Source of the DNA: Acrasis kona
Lineage: Eukaryota > Heterolobosea > Eutetramitea > Acrasida > Acrasidae
Length of the DNA: 42,163 nt
Reading direction: 5' to 3'
Assembly (NCBI GenBank): GCA_026419775.2
Contig: JAOPGA020001337.1
Location: 1 to 42,163, forward strand
The position numbers and the translations under genes are program-made. Positions 11,599-19,742 of this stretch are shown piece after piece. The notes under the pieces are model-generated. The model saw nothing but the letters and a program-made list of their open reading frames with translations, ran no database searches and was not told where the DNA came from. Within the stretch, counting starts at the first letter, position 1; each line of letters starts with the position of its first letter.

Positions 11599-12259
11599 TT
11601 ATTTGCGGGCTTCTTCAACCTGTTTTACCATCTCCTCAAATTTGGCTTTGAACTCGCTAGCCTCTGATGTGTGTTAGAATAATTGTTTAAAGTTGACTCA
11701 CTCTCTGGGTTGGCGAAGCGAACTGCAAGTAATTCTGGGTTTGCTTGATCATCATAAAAGTCAGCAGGTGTGTTGTAGACCCATGAACGATCACTTCCAA
11801 CGTTTGGCTTAACATTCATTCCTGGTAGGACTTTTTGGGGTTAATGAATTGTAACTTAATAACTTACTGAAGTGGTTGGCACAGATCTTTAGTGTCTTAT
11901 CACGTCTCATCAAGATGCGTACCTTATCCTTCTTTTCCTTGTTTTGTAAGAACTTTAATTGACCGAAACCACGTTCTTTCCACTCCTTGGCCTCTACGTC
12001 GAAGCGGAACATTTTTGCACGTCTATTTTTTATCAGAAATTATTTTGTGAAATTTTAAGTACACTTCATAGACAACGTCTTCTGACTCTTCCAAGGTCTT
12101 TGTCTCAACTTCTGGGAGTTGCTCCAAGTTGAACAAAGGTTGGAAGGCTGTCCTGTTCTCTTCCTCAATGTTGGCTCCTTCATCGCCTCCTGTCTCAGAC
12201 TCCTCAACGTTTTCTGTTGTTTGTGTGGTTGGTTTTGCAAGTGTATCTTCCTCAGACAT
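11599..12259 (-). CDS. RANBP1: Ran-binding protein 1
   Basis: RanBP1 helps RanGAP hydrolyse Ran-GTP released from export complexes in the cytoplasm. Exons 12259-12063, 12022-11868, 11821-11702 and 11663-11599 (introns 40, 46 and 38 nt) give 178 residues. The Ran-binding domain carries [30 protein letters not shown] and [13 protein letters not shown], which are near-invariant in the family. An acidic Thr/Glu-rich N-terminus precedes it and a short Lys/Glu helix ends it, as in human RanBP1. The stop codon is contained in AATAAA. The LETM1-like gene lies just upstream on the same strand, with 74 nt between its stop and this start. Confidence 0.95.
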
Positions 12260-12333
12260 TTTTAAAATTCGTGTATGTGAACAATTATTGACCGCGAAAT
12301 TTAATTGGTTAACTTCGTCAAGTTTATTGAATA

Positions 12334-13551
12334 TTACTGCCACCACAGAAGGGTTTGGGCGAATACTTTCAAGCTATCAGATTTAACGTTTGCTGAGAAC
12401 TGTGTCCAAGCAGACATAAGCTCTTGAAGCTCCTCAACTGTGAACTTTTTCATGTCACCTTGCTCGTGAACATTTAACCCCCTCACGTAGAGAGCTTGAA
12501 GCAATTCCCACAGAGTCATTTGTTTCACACCAAAATGTTTAATGTAAATGTCGTCATACTTCATCATCTCCAAGTAATCCTTCAAACCTGCCCTCTTGAT
12601 ACCTTCTGTTGCAAACCGTGGCGATTTGGCCCAAGACATGATGGTGTACCTCTTCAATGGTAAATTAATTGCACCACTACCGATTCCGGATATCGCAGCA
12701 TTTACCTGCTTTGGACCAACACAACTTATTCCGTTGTACTCATGTTGCGTTACCATCAAGAAAGTTACCATATGACCCAAAAGATTTGCACTGATAATGC
12801 TCTCAGGAGCTGACAATGAGAATTGTTTATTAAATAACCCATCTGGATTTAGATCAAGTTCTTGTAGTTCTTTAAGTACCTGTACGCTCACATCAATAAA
12901 GTTTCTTGTTCCTGTATCATAGTTGCGGGAGTCGACAACATGATTTATCAATGTGTTTATTTTTAAAGCCTCTACATGGGTATGAGACTGTTTTGGATCT
13001 TCCATCAAGTCGTTAGTCATTTTGAGGAATGAGTCAATCACCATGGCTGAATGTATTTTTCTAATCTTGTAGTGGTTTTTGTGAGACTGTTTCAATAAAG
13101 CAGGGCTTTGGAAAGTGGAGGGTAGAAGAACAGGAAACAAGTAGGCGTACAAGGGAAGAAGTACAGTACCAAAGGGTATCATAAATAGTGTTAGTGCAGG
13201 CACCATTTTAAAAATGTCTATGGTTTGGTTATTCAAAAACATAGTTTCCCTACGATCTGCAGTTCTAAGGTTGCGGTAAGCTATTTCTTTCCGAAGTTGA
13301 TTGAACTTTTTCACATCACCGTACCATAGTTTTGTACCCTCCCAATAAAACTTGGTTAACTCCCTCATTTCATGAAAACCCTTTACTAGGGCCACTTGCG
13401 TTTTTTGAAATGCTCCATACTGCTTATTGTTGTTGCTTTTGTCGTTCTTTTCTTGATATAAAACATGCGACTTATGGTATGATTTGAAGTAAATATTCGG
13501 TGTTCGATAGATCCTGTTGATACTAACGTGTATAGGCCGCTTAAGCATCAT
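12334..13551 (-). CDS. LETM1-family mitochondrial inner-membrane protein
   Basis: An intronless 405-residue protein. The N-terminus (MMLKRPIHVSINRIYR) is a mitochondrial presequence, and the start was chosen at the first of two Met codons there. The core has FYWEGTKLWYGDVK, then a TM segment (VPALTLFMIPFGTVLLPL) followed by LFPVLLPSTFQ, the hallmark of the LETM1 ribosome-binding domain. No EF-hands are present, so it resembles LETM2/LETMD1-type or yeast Mdm38-type members, which act in K+/H+ exchange, ribosome binding and membrane insertion. The exact subfamily cannot be settled by eye. Confidence 0.85.
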   Translation of the reverse strand: MMLKRPIHVSINRIYRTPNIYFKSYHKSHVLYQEKNDKSNNNKQYGAFQKTQVALVKGFHEMRELTKFYWEGTKLWYGDVKKFNQLRKEIAYRNLRTADRRETMFLNNQTIDIFKMVPALTLFMIPFGTVLLPLYAYLFPVLLPSTFQSPALLKQSHKNHYKIRKIHSAMVIDSFLKMTNDLMEDPKQSHTHVEALKINTLINHVVDSRNYDTGTRNFIDVSVQVLKELQELDLNPDGLFNKQFSLSAPESIISANLLGHMVTFLMVTQHEYNGISCVGPKQVNAAISGIGSGAINLPLKRYTIMSWAKSPRFATEGIKRAGLKDYLEMMKYDDIYIKHFGVKQMTLWELLQALYVRGLNVHEQGDMKKFTVEELQELMSAWTQFSANVKSDSLKVFAQTLLWWQ

Positions 13552-13761
13552 CCCTCTAGCTTTGTATTTGTTGTAAGCACGCACTATTAATACCCACACA
13601 TAAAAATAAACATGAAGTCCAGTTTGGGATGAAGAGATTTAGACAATAAAATTGTTCAAGTTGCTTATAGACTATGTGCTATTGTCGAAAAGGTTGATGA
13701 GAGTATCGTTGCGTTAATTACAGTTTAAAAAATAAAAAATAAAAAATTTTGTACATTCAAT

Positions 13762-14448
13762 TTATTGATATTTAGTAGGATAGAACTTCTTTAGCAGTCG
13801 GTCATCCATACCAGGTTTTGTTGGTTTATGTATCGGTTGACTAGGAGGAATTTGATATACAGGAACAGGTTCAACAGTTGGGTAAAAGTTACCAATGTTG
13901 ACGCCGTTGTAGGGTACATTTGAAGTAGGGTAATCATATGTCGGCTGTGGTGGCGGTATGTTAACTTCTTCTTTGGGACCAGATAATTGTTGATCTTCAT
14001 ATTGCTTCAAAATGTTGCTGTATCCCTTTCTTTTTTGAGTTGAGTTGTTTGGACTCGCCCTTCCCACACTAGTGGGGGAATCGTATGTATTCAAATGGGG
14101 AGAACGTGGCTGGCTTGTTAGTGTTGTTGGTTGTGGTGTATACGTTGGTGTTGGTGAAATTTGACGAGTTGGTGTTGGCGATGGACTGGTCTGGTTTGGT
14201 GATGGGGTACGTCGGTGCTGAACAGGAATACTTTGGTCAGTGTATGGGCTGTGCGGAGTGACTTGTTTGGGTGTGATGTTGAATGTAGTCGCACTTTGAG
14301 TTTTCTGGTGCTTGACTTCATCATAAATACTTCCCGGCCTCAAAGATGGCACAGATAGGTCACCGATATAGCTCTCGAAATCAAAATCTGGTGCAGACAT
14401 TGGTGGCGCAGATGGTTGCGAGTACCCATTCACACTAGGTTTGGACAT
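13762..14448 (-). CDS. Proline/threonine-rich disordered protein
   Basis: An intronless 228-residue protein starting at the ATG at 14448. It is almost wholly low-complexity: many PSPNQTSP, PTPTRQISPTPTYTP and PPPQP-type segments, with a short Lys-rich helix (KRKGYSNILKQYEDQQ) and a C-terminal DDRLLKKFYPTKYQ. Such composition fits a scaffold with SH3/WW ligands or an endocytic/ESCRT adaptor, but no diagnostic motif is seen. Function unknown. Confidence 0.6.
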   Translation of the reverse strand: MSKPSVNGYSQPSAPPMSAPDFDFESYIGDLSVPSLRPGSIYDEVKHQKTQSATTFNITPKQVTPHSPYTDQSIPVQHRRTPSPNQTSPSPTPTRQISPTPTYTPQPTTLTSQPRSPHLNTYDSPTSVGRASPNNSTQKRKGYSNILKQYEDQQLSGPKEEVNIPPPQPTYDYPTSNVPYNGVNIGNFYPTVEPVPVYQIPPSQPIHKPTKPGMDDRLLKKFYPTKYQ

Positions 14449-14924
14449 TAATTTATTTTTTTGAATGTTCGAATCACAAATATAAATACCTTTCAAATTA
14501 GAACTGGACCTATTACAAAAACAAGGTCAAGTCTTGCGTCAAGATAGATGTTGTCTTGTGGTACTGGAATTTACCGACATTGTTAATAATACACTCATGC
14601 TTTATTGAATTATAATCTTACACCTAAAAGAGTTTTTATGATAATTTCCACCGATGTTGTGATTTGTCATAGATTTATTTAATGATAATCACATTGTATA
14701 CTCCTAAAGTACCGAGGACATGCACAGATTTACCTTAACGAATGTATAAAGAATGTGAATGAATTTAAGTTAGATGTTTTGTCAGAGAGAACGTACGCTA
14801 CGTAGTACTTGGAGGTTGTTCAAATTTAATCTAATGGGATAACTGTTTTTATTTCTTCTACACTAAATTACATCCAAGGTGACTAATTGGAGCTTGCTCT
14901 TGAGTTGTTTTTGATTGCCGCTTA
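14449..14924. other. Intergenic, no gene seen
   Basis: AT-rich, with stops in all frames at short intervals. Nothing recognisable apart from presumed promoter sequence for the proline-rich gene. Confidence 0.45.
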
Positions 14925-15296
14925 CTAAACTTCTGTTGCATTACCGTCTAGAACAACTTCAATATCCTGTAGATTTTCACTAACGGTATCATTAATGGGT
15001 GTTGCAACTCCAAATACGCTTCTTATCTTTGGTACTATGTTCTTTCTTATCCAAACAATAATCCAAAGAAGGAGGCTGAACGTCAAAAGGCCCATTAATG
15101 TTGGTTGTTGTAATTAATATTGATTCAATAAGGTTGATTGACGATTGTAAAACAAAGAGGATGATTTTGTGCCTGCATCAGGATGTAACTTCTCAATGGC
15201 AAATAAATGTTTGGCAATGTTTTGGCATACACTCATAAAACTGGACCAAAGTATAAAGAAAATAACAACATACACATTCTTTAACAACTGAGTCAT
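14925..15296 (-). pseudogene. Possible small two-TM protein gene with an in-frame TAA
   Basis: From the ATG at 15296 a frame encodes a hydrophobic segment (VYVVIFFILWSSF) and a loop to a TAA at 15116-15114. Exactly the same frame continues: a second ATG at 15095 opens 56 residues with another hydrophobic segment (LLTFSLLLWIIVWI), a basic flank and an acidic tail, ending at TAG (14925). The two halves read like a single two-helix membrane protein, faintly recalling the Bap31-type layout. I found no 33-49 nt intron that removes the stop; a 78-nt one is possible. It may be two small genes, a mis-spliced one, a sequencing error, or a pseudogene. Confidence 0.3.
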
Positions 15297-15626
15297 ACAC
15301 AGTGATTTAATAGCAAAAACTCATGTAAAGAATGTACTCCGTGAAATGAAAAATTTGAGATGAGCGAACTCTTGTGTGATTTGTTCACATTTGCTGATGT
15401 ACAGTATCAGAAGTGAGTCATACATCATTGAAAGTGGTTGTTGTTTACTGTGATATTATTATAATTTTGAAAATGATGAAAGGAGACACCTAACAACAGG
15501 AGTTGTCCTACTGTATAACTGTTTTATTTTTGTAGCACGGAAATGACATTCCCCTATTGTAGATACCGTAGTTCGTTTTAAACTCCGCAATCAACATCAT
15601 GTCAATTTACGTTCTCCGAAAACAAC
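15297..15626. other. Upstream region of the secreted basic protein
   Basis: AT-rich, no convincing coding sequence. Presumed promoter and short leader of the next gene. Confidence 0.45.
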
Positions 15627-17960
15627 ATGAAGGCCCAGTACATTCTATGTGTGTTGGCCTTGATGCTTGTCATCATGTTCACCACTCCAGTACTGAGCAA
15701 AAGTAATGGAAGAGGTAACAAAAACCATGCCGGCCGCATGACCAAGCGTGAAGAGGCTAAAATCAGAGAAATATCTGAGGCTTTGTCCGATTCCTTATCA
15801 ATCACAAGTGCAAAGGCAAGATTGAACATCTTCAAGAAAATAAAGAATGCATTCAAAAGTTTTGGCAAGAAAGTAAAAGATGGATTCAAGAAGGCTGGTA
15901 AAAAAATAAAGGAAGGTTTCCAAAAATTCGGTAAGAAAGCCAAGGAAGGTTTCAAAAAAGCAGGCAGCAAAATAAAAGAAGGATTCCAGAAATTCGGTAA
16001 GAAGACCAAAGAAGGATTCAAAAAGTTCGGTAAGAAGACAAAGGAAGCATTCCAAACGTTTGGTAGGAAGGCCAAGCATGGTTTCCAAGTTGCAGGAAGG
16101 GCCATTAAAAAAGGATGGGAGAAGGCAGACAAGTGGTTCAACAAGAACAAATTCACACGATTCCTCAAACGCATGACCATCTTTGGTGGCGTCGACACCA
16201 TCAAGGGTTTGGTCGAAAAGGGTAAAAAGAAGGATTGGGTCGGATTAGCATCAGGCATTGCTTCACAAATTCCTTCTTTCGGTGTCGGAACAACCATTGG
16301 TATCGCCGGTAAGATTGCACAGGCTGGCGTCGGCGTCGCAAAAATCACAAAGGGAATCAAGGAAAAGAATGCCAAAGAAGCACTTTCTGGTATCGGAGAC
16401 ATTGCTCTTCCCGGTAAATTAGGAACCGCCATCCAAGCAGGCGGCAAGATTGGAGAGACAACATTAAACACCATCGACGCCATCAAAAATAGTAGAGGAA
16501 AGGGTAATAAGGGAAAGAACGGTGCCGCTGCTATATTAGGTGGTTTGAGTGGTTTGAGCGGTCACAGGTACTTGGATGGAGTCGCATCCGTTGCTGGCGC
16601 CGGTGCCGGAGGAATCGGTCTATATGATGGAATCAGAAATCGCGATATAAAGGGAATCGGAGGCTCTCTAAAGGACATTTACAGCGGATTGAAGGGCGCT
16701 CGTGGTCGTTACAAGGATTCTCGTTACGGAAAGAAATCAAACAAACCTCAATTCAAAGTAGATCCAAAGAGAAGAGGAATCCGCGTGAACAACAGAAAGA
16801 CAAGATTCGACTTTAGGAGCGGCGGAAGAATTGTCAGACGTAATGGAGGAAGAAATGGACGTGGTAACCGTAGAAATAACGGACGCTCTTCGAGACGCAA
16901 CAATAACCGCAGAGGTGGTAATGGACGCTCTTCTAGACGTAACAATGGTCGCAGAGGTGGAAGAAGTAACAACAGAAGAAACTTTAGAAACTCTTTCTCA
17001 AGACGTAACAACAACCGCAACAACAGAAGATCTAGACGCAACAACCGCGGTGGTAACAGGCGCAACCGTTCTTCCAGACGCAACAACAACAGACGTAACA
17101 GAGGTGGAAGACGCAACAACAGAAGATCTAGACGTAATAACCGTTCTGGAAGACGCAACAACAGGCGTAACAATCGCTCATCCAGACGTAATAACACAAG
17201 ATCTAGACGCAACAACCGTAGAGGTGGAAGACGCAACCGTTCATCTAGAAGAAACAACAACAGAAGATCTAGACGCAACAACCGTTCAGGAAGACGTAAC
17301 AATAACAGACGCTCAGGAAGACGCAATAAACGCTCAAGTAGACGTAATAACCGCGGCAAGGGTCGTTCATCCAGACGTAACAACAAGCGTAATAACCGCA
17401 GAGGTGCAAGACGCAACCGTTCATCCAGACGCAACAATAGAGGCGGAAGACGCAATAACAGTCGCAGAGGCGGAAGATCATCAAGACGTAACAAGAGAGC
17501 ATCCAGACGCAATAACCGCGGCAAGGGTCGTTCATCCAGACGTAACAACAGAGGTGGAAGACGTAACAACCGTAGAGGGGGAAGACGTAACAACAACAGA
17601 CGCAACAACCGTAGAGGTGCAAGACGCAACCGTTCATCCAGACGCAACAATAGAGGCGGAAGACGCAATAACAGTCGCAGAGGCGGAAGGTCATCAAGAC
17701 GTAACAAGAGAGGATCTAGACGCAATAACCGCGGCAAGGGTCGTTCATCCAGACGTAACAACAAACGTAACAACCGCAGAGGCGGCAAGCGCAACAACAA
17801 CCGCAGAGGTGGACAGCGCTCCAAGGGCTCTAACAACAGGAGACGTAGTGCTCCAAGAAAGAGCTCACCAAGACGTAACGCTCCAAGAAAGAGTACACCA
17901 AAGCGTAGTGCACCAAGAAGAAATCAGGCTCCAAGAAGGAAGGCACCAAGAAGAAGATAA
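15627..17960 (+). CDS. Secreted polycationic protein with 11-mer amphipathic repeats and Arg/Asn tail
   Basis: Intronless, 777 residues, no family recognised. Order: (1) signal peptide (YILCVLALMLVIMFTT); (2) a mixed-charge stretch to about residue 65; (3) about eight 11-residue repeats of form FGKKxKEGFKK up to residue 165, which put Phe/Ile/Val on one face and Lys on the other, like membrane-binding 11-mer helices; (4) about 200 residues rich in Gly/Ala/Ile with alternating hydrophobic stretches (GLASGIASQIPSFGVGTTIG, VAGAGAGGIGLYDG); (5) about 360 residues of Arg, Asn, Gly and Ser, mostly RRNNR and GRSSRRN units, closing with Pro-Arg blocks. Predicted net charge is extremely positive. Membrane, nucleic-acid or anionic polymer binding outside the cell is inference. 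Codon use (CGT/CGC/AGA AAC) is repetitive but host-like. Confidence 0.85.
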   Translation: MKAQYILCVLALMLVIMFTTPVLSKSNGRGNKNHAGRMTKREEAKIREISEALSDSLSITSAKARLNIFKKIKNAFKSFGKKVKDGFKKAGKKIKEGFQKFGKKAKEGFKKAGSKIKEGFQKFGKKTKEGFKKFGKKTKEAFQTFGRKAKHGFQVAGRAIKKGWEKADKWFNKNKFTRFLKRMTIFGGVDTIKGLVEKGKKKDWVGLASGIASQIPSFGVGTTIGIAGKIAQAGVGVAKITKGIKEKNAKEALSGIGDIALPGKLGTAIQAGGKIGETTLNTIDAIKNSRGKGNKGKNGAAAILGGLSGLSGHRYLDGVASVAGAGAGGIGLYDGIRNRDIKGIGGSLKDIYSGLKGARGRYKDSRYGKKSNKPQFKVDPKRRGIRVNNRKTRFDFRSGGRIVRRNGGRNGRGNRRNNGRSSRRNNNRRGGNGRSSRRNNGRRGGRSNNRRNFRNSFSRRNNNRNNRRSRRNNRGGNRRNRSSRRNNNRRNRGGRRNNRRSRRNNRSGRRNNRRNNRSSRRNNTRSRRNNRRGGRRNRSSRRNNNRRSRRNNRSGRRNNNRRSGRRNKRSSRRNNRGKGRSSRRNNKRNNRRGARRNRSSRRNNRGGRRNNSRRGGRSSRRNKRASRRNNRGKGRSSRRNNRGGRRNNRRGGRRNNNRRNNRRGARRNRSSRRNNRGGRRNNSRRGGRSSRRNKRGSRRNNRGKGRSSRRNNKRNNRRGGKRNNNRRGGQRSKGSNNRRRSAPRKSSPRRNAPRKSTPKRSAPRRNQAPRRKAPRRR
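17398..17823. repeat. 213-bp tandem segmental duplication inside the Arg/Asn tail
   Basis: The block beginning GAGGTGCAAGACGCAACCGT at 17401 recurs at 17614, an offset of 213 nt (71 codons), with only a few substitutions over the first hundred or so bases. The offset is a multiple of three, so the frame is kept. It sits in shorter, impure repeats of 9-15 nt spanning about 16830-17820. Confidence 0.8.
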
Positions 17961-18048
17961 TGTCTACAGACAGTTAATTGCTTCTTCAATTTTTCGTGTA
18001 ATAAATAGTATCAATTGATAACTTTGTGGTTTATTGTTTTATTTACAA

Positions 18049-18870
18049 TTATTTTCGCCTTGAGCCATCTCCCAACACAAAAAGCCTCTTGCTGATTGTT
18101 ATATAGCACTTGCCAACATTTTTAGAAACGTTCATGGCTGCATCCATACTAATTCTATGATTACAATTCAAATACAAGAAATCAAGGTTCAATCTCTCTA
18201 GTGTAAGCTTTAGTACTTGTGCATCCGTCAAGTTATTGTCGGTAAAATCAAGACTCTTAAGGTGTGGTAGAGCTAGATTAGAAATTTTCGAAAACAAAAT
18301 CTCTAAAATCCTTGTATCGAATATACGAGACATTTTCAAAGATTCAATGTTGGATGCCTTTAAAAACTGGATTATAGAATTCAATTCTGATCCGCTGATC
18401 TTGACCCTCAAGAACTCTAAATGTTTAAGGTTATAGGTTAGAGGCTCAGAAAAATCAAAGAATTTATTTTTATCTTGTTCACTTTCAATTCGAATGGTCT
18501 TTACTAAATTGTGAAAGATTGAGGATGGAACGCACGAGGGGTCAAATCTTCTTAAAAATTTCATCGCGACTGCGCCATCCATATTGCAGGTAAATGCAGA
18601 TCTAGTCTGTGGTGGATTATTGACCCCTACACTTTTCGAAATGTGAATCATATTATAACCGGTAATTAATGTATAAAAATCCCCACAAACTAAGCGCCAA
18701 CTACAATAATCTTCAATTGTCCTCACAAAGGACAAAATCAATTCCAAAATTTCTAAGGGAAGCTGCAATAATTCCGAAGCTTGAGACTTTCGTTTATTCT
18801 TTTTGTGCTTCTTCGAATGTGAAGAAAATTTGATGTCATCCTCTTTGTTGTCTCTTTTTCTTTTGAGCAT
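18049..18870 (-). CDS. F-box protein with leucine-rich C-terminal region
   Basis: Intronless, 273 residues. A Lys-rich N-terminus (HSKKHKKNKRKS) precedes an F-box (LLQLPLEILELILSFVRTI with a Trp/Arg second helix, CSWRLVCGDFY). Leucine-rich-repeat-like segments follow (LPHLKSLDFTDNNLTDAQV, LDFLYLNCNHRIS). F-box proteins bring substrates to SCF ubiquitin ligases through Skp1. Substrate unknown. It converges with the secreted basic protein gene, 88 nt between stops. Confidence 0.8.
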   Translation of the reverse strand: MLKRKRDNKEDDIKFSSHSKKHKKNKRKSQASELLQLPLEILELILSFVRTIEDYCSWRLVCGDFYTLITGYNMIHISKSVGVNNPPQTRSAFTCNMDGAVAMKFLRRFDPSCVPSSIFHNLVKTIRIESEQDKNKFFDFSEPLTYNLKHLEFLRVKISGSELNSIIQFLKASNIESLKMSRIFDTRILEILFSKISNLALPHLKSLDFTDNNLTDAQVLKLTLERLNLDFLYLNCNHRISMDAAMNVSKNVGKCYITISKRLFVLGDGSRRK

Positions 18871-19742
18871 ACCAAGTTGATAATAAATTTGTAATTAAAT
18901 ACACAAACTTCCATTCTCTGTCTAATTTGTATGTGTTGATCTGTTTTATTATTGTGTTAGAACGTCAAAGTTACTGTGCGGCCAGTAATGAGCACATATG
19001 CTTGATCGGTTAATGATTACTTCCTAGTATTTTGAGAGTTACATCTGTTAATTCTGTTTGGAGCAACATTACATTAATGGGAATTTGAGCGTTCAAATTT
19101 GTAACTATTTCATAATTAGTCATAATCGCTAATTAGATTTCTCCAGAAACTATCACGGACCCACGGACCCACGGAGACCAACCTGGTTAAGGACTAGAAC
19201 CGAGGAGCAATTAATGACTATATATAGGCACTTCAACTTCAAGCACCTAGCATCTGGTGTTTAGTCGCAACAAGATACTATAGTGGTTAGTTGTTATGTG
19301 TAGTGTGTTCTTTAGAAACTTTTTGAAGTCATGTGACTGACATTGATTATTTGGTGTATTTCACATGAAACACAGATTCCGTTAAACCTCATATGGCAAG
19401 TGGATTATATATTTAGAGTCATTGTCACATGGTGAAACGAAAATAGTGTTTATGTTCCTATTGTTAGGTATTATTACCTCAACATACCCACTTGTACTGC
19501 ATAATTATTGTTTGTCTAGTTTTCAGGATATTCAATTAATATCCACTATTATTCGTTATACATTTAAGCATAGCATTTACCCTCTTGTTACCCGCCTTCA
19601 TTTTGTGTTCCACAGCCAAGAATTAATAAGACAAGCCTTCTTTCTCAGGCGTACAAGACCAGATCGAGTAAATAATCGTTGACCTATTCGTAAATCAAAA
19701 TCCAAATAGAGTCACTTCTTATTTTAAATCTTACTCTAAAAA
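18871..19742. promoter_or_regulatory. Long upstream region of the Zn2Cys6 gene with TATA-like box
   Basis: About 870 nt with no convincing coding sequence. A TATATATA run lies at 19219-19226, about 520 nt before the ATG, and a short 8-nt tandem repeat (CACGGACC type) at about 19156-19176. An 86-codon open frame at 19422-19682 looks like a chance leader ORF: its composition is not protein-like. An unusually long 5' leader for this compact genome, as often seen for regulatory genes. Confidence 0.4.

Noticed and set aside
17269-17697. 142-codon Cys/Tyr-rich antisense frame in the Arg/Asn repeats
   Set aside because: A by-product of the repeat codons read backwards; no start context or independent signal.
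19422-19682. 86-codon open frame upstream of the Zn2Cys6 gene
   Set aside because: Hydrophobic, biased composition with no domain and no neighbouring splice partner; it lies in the probable leader.
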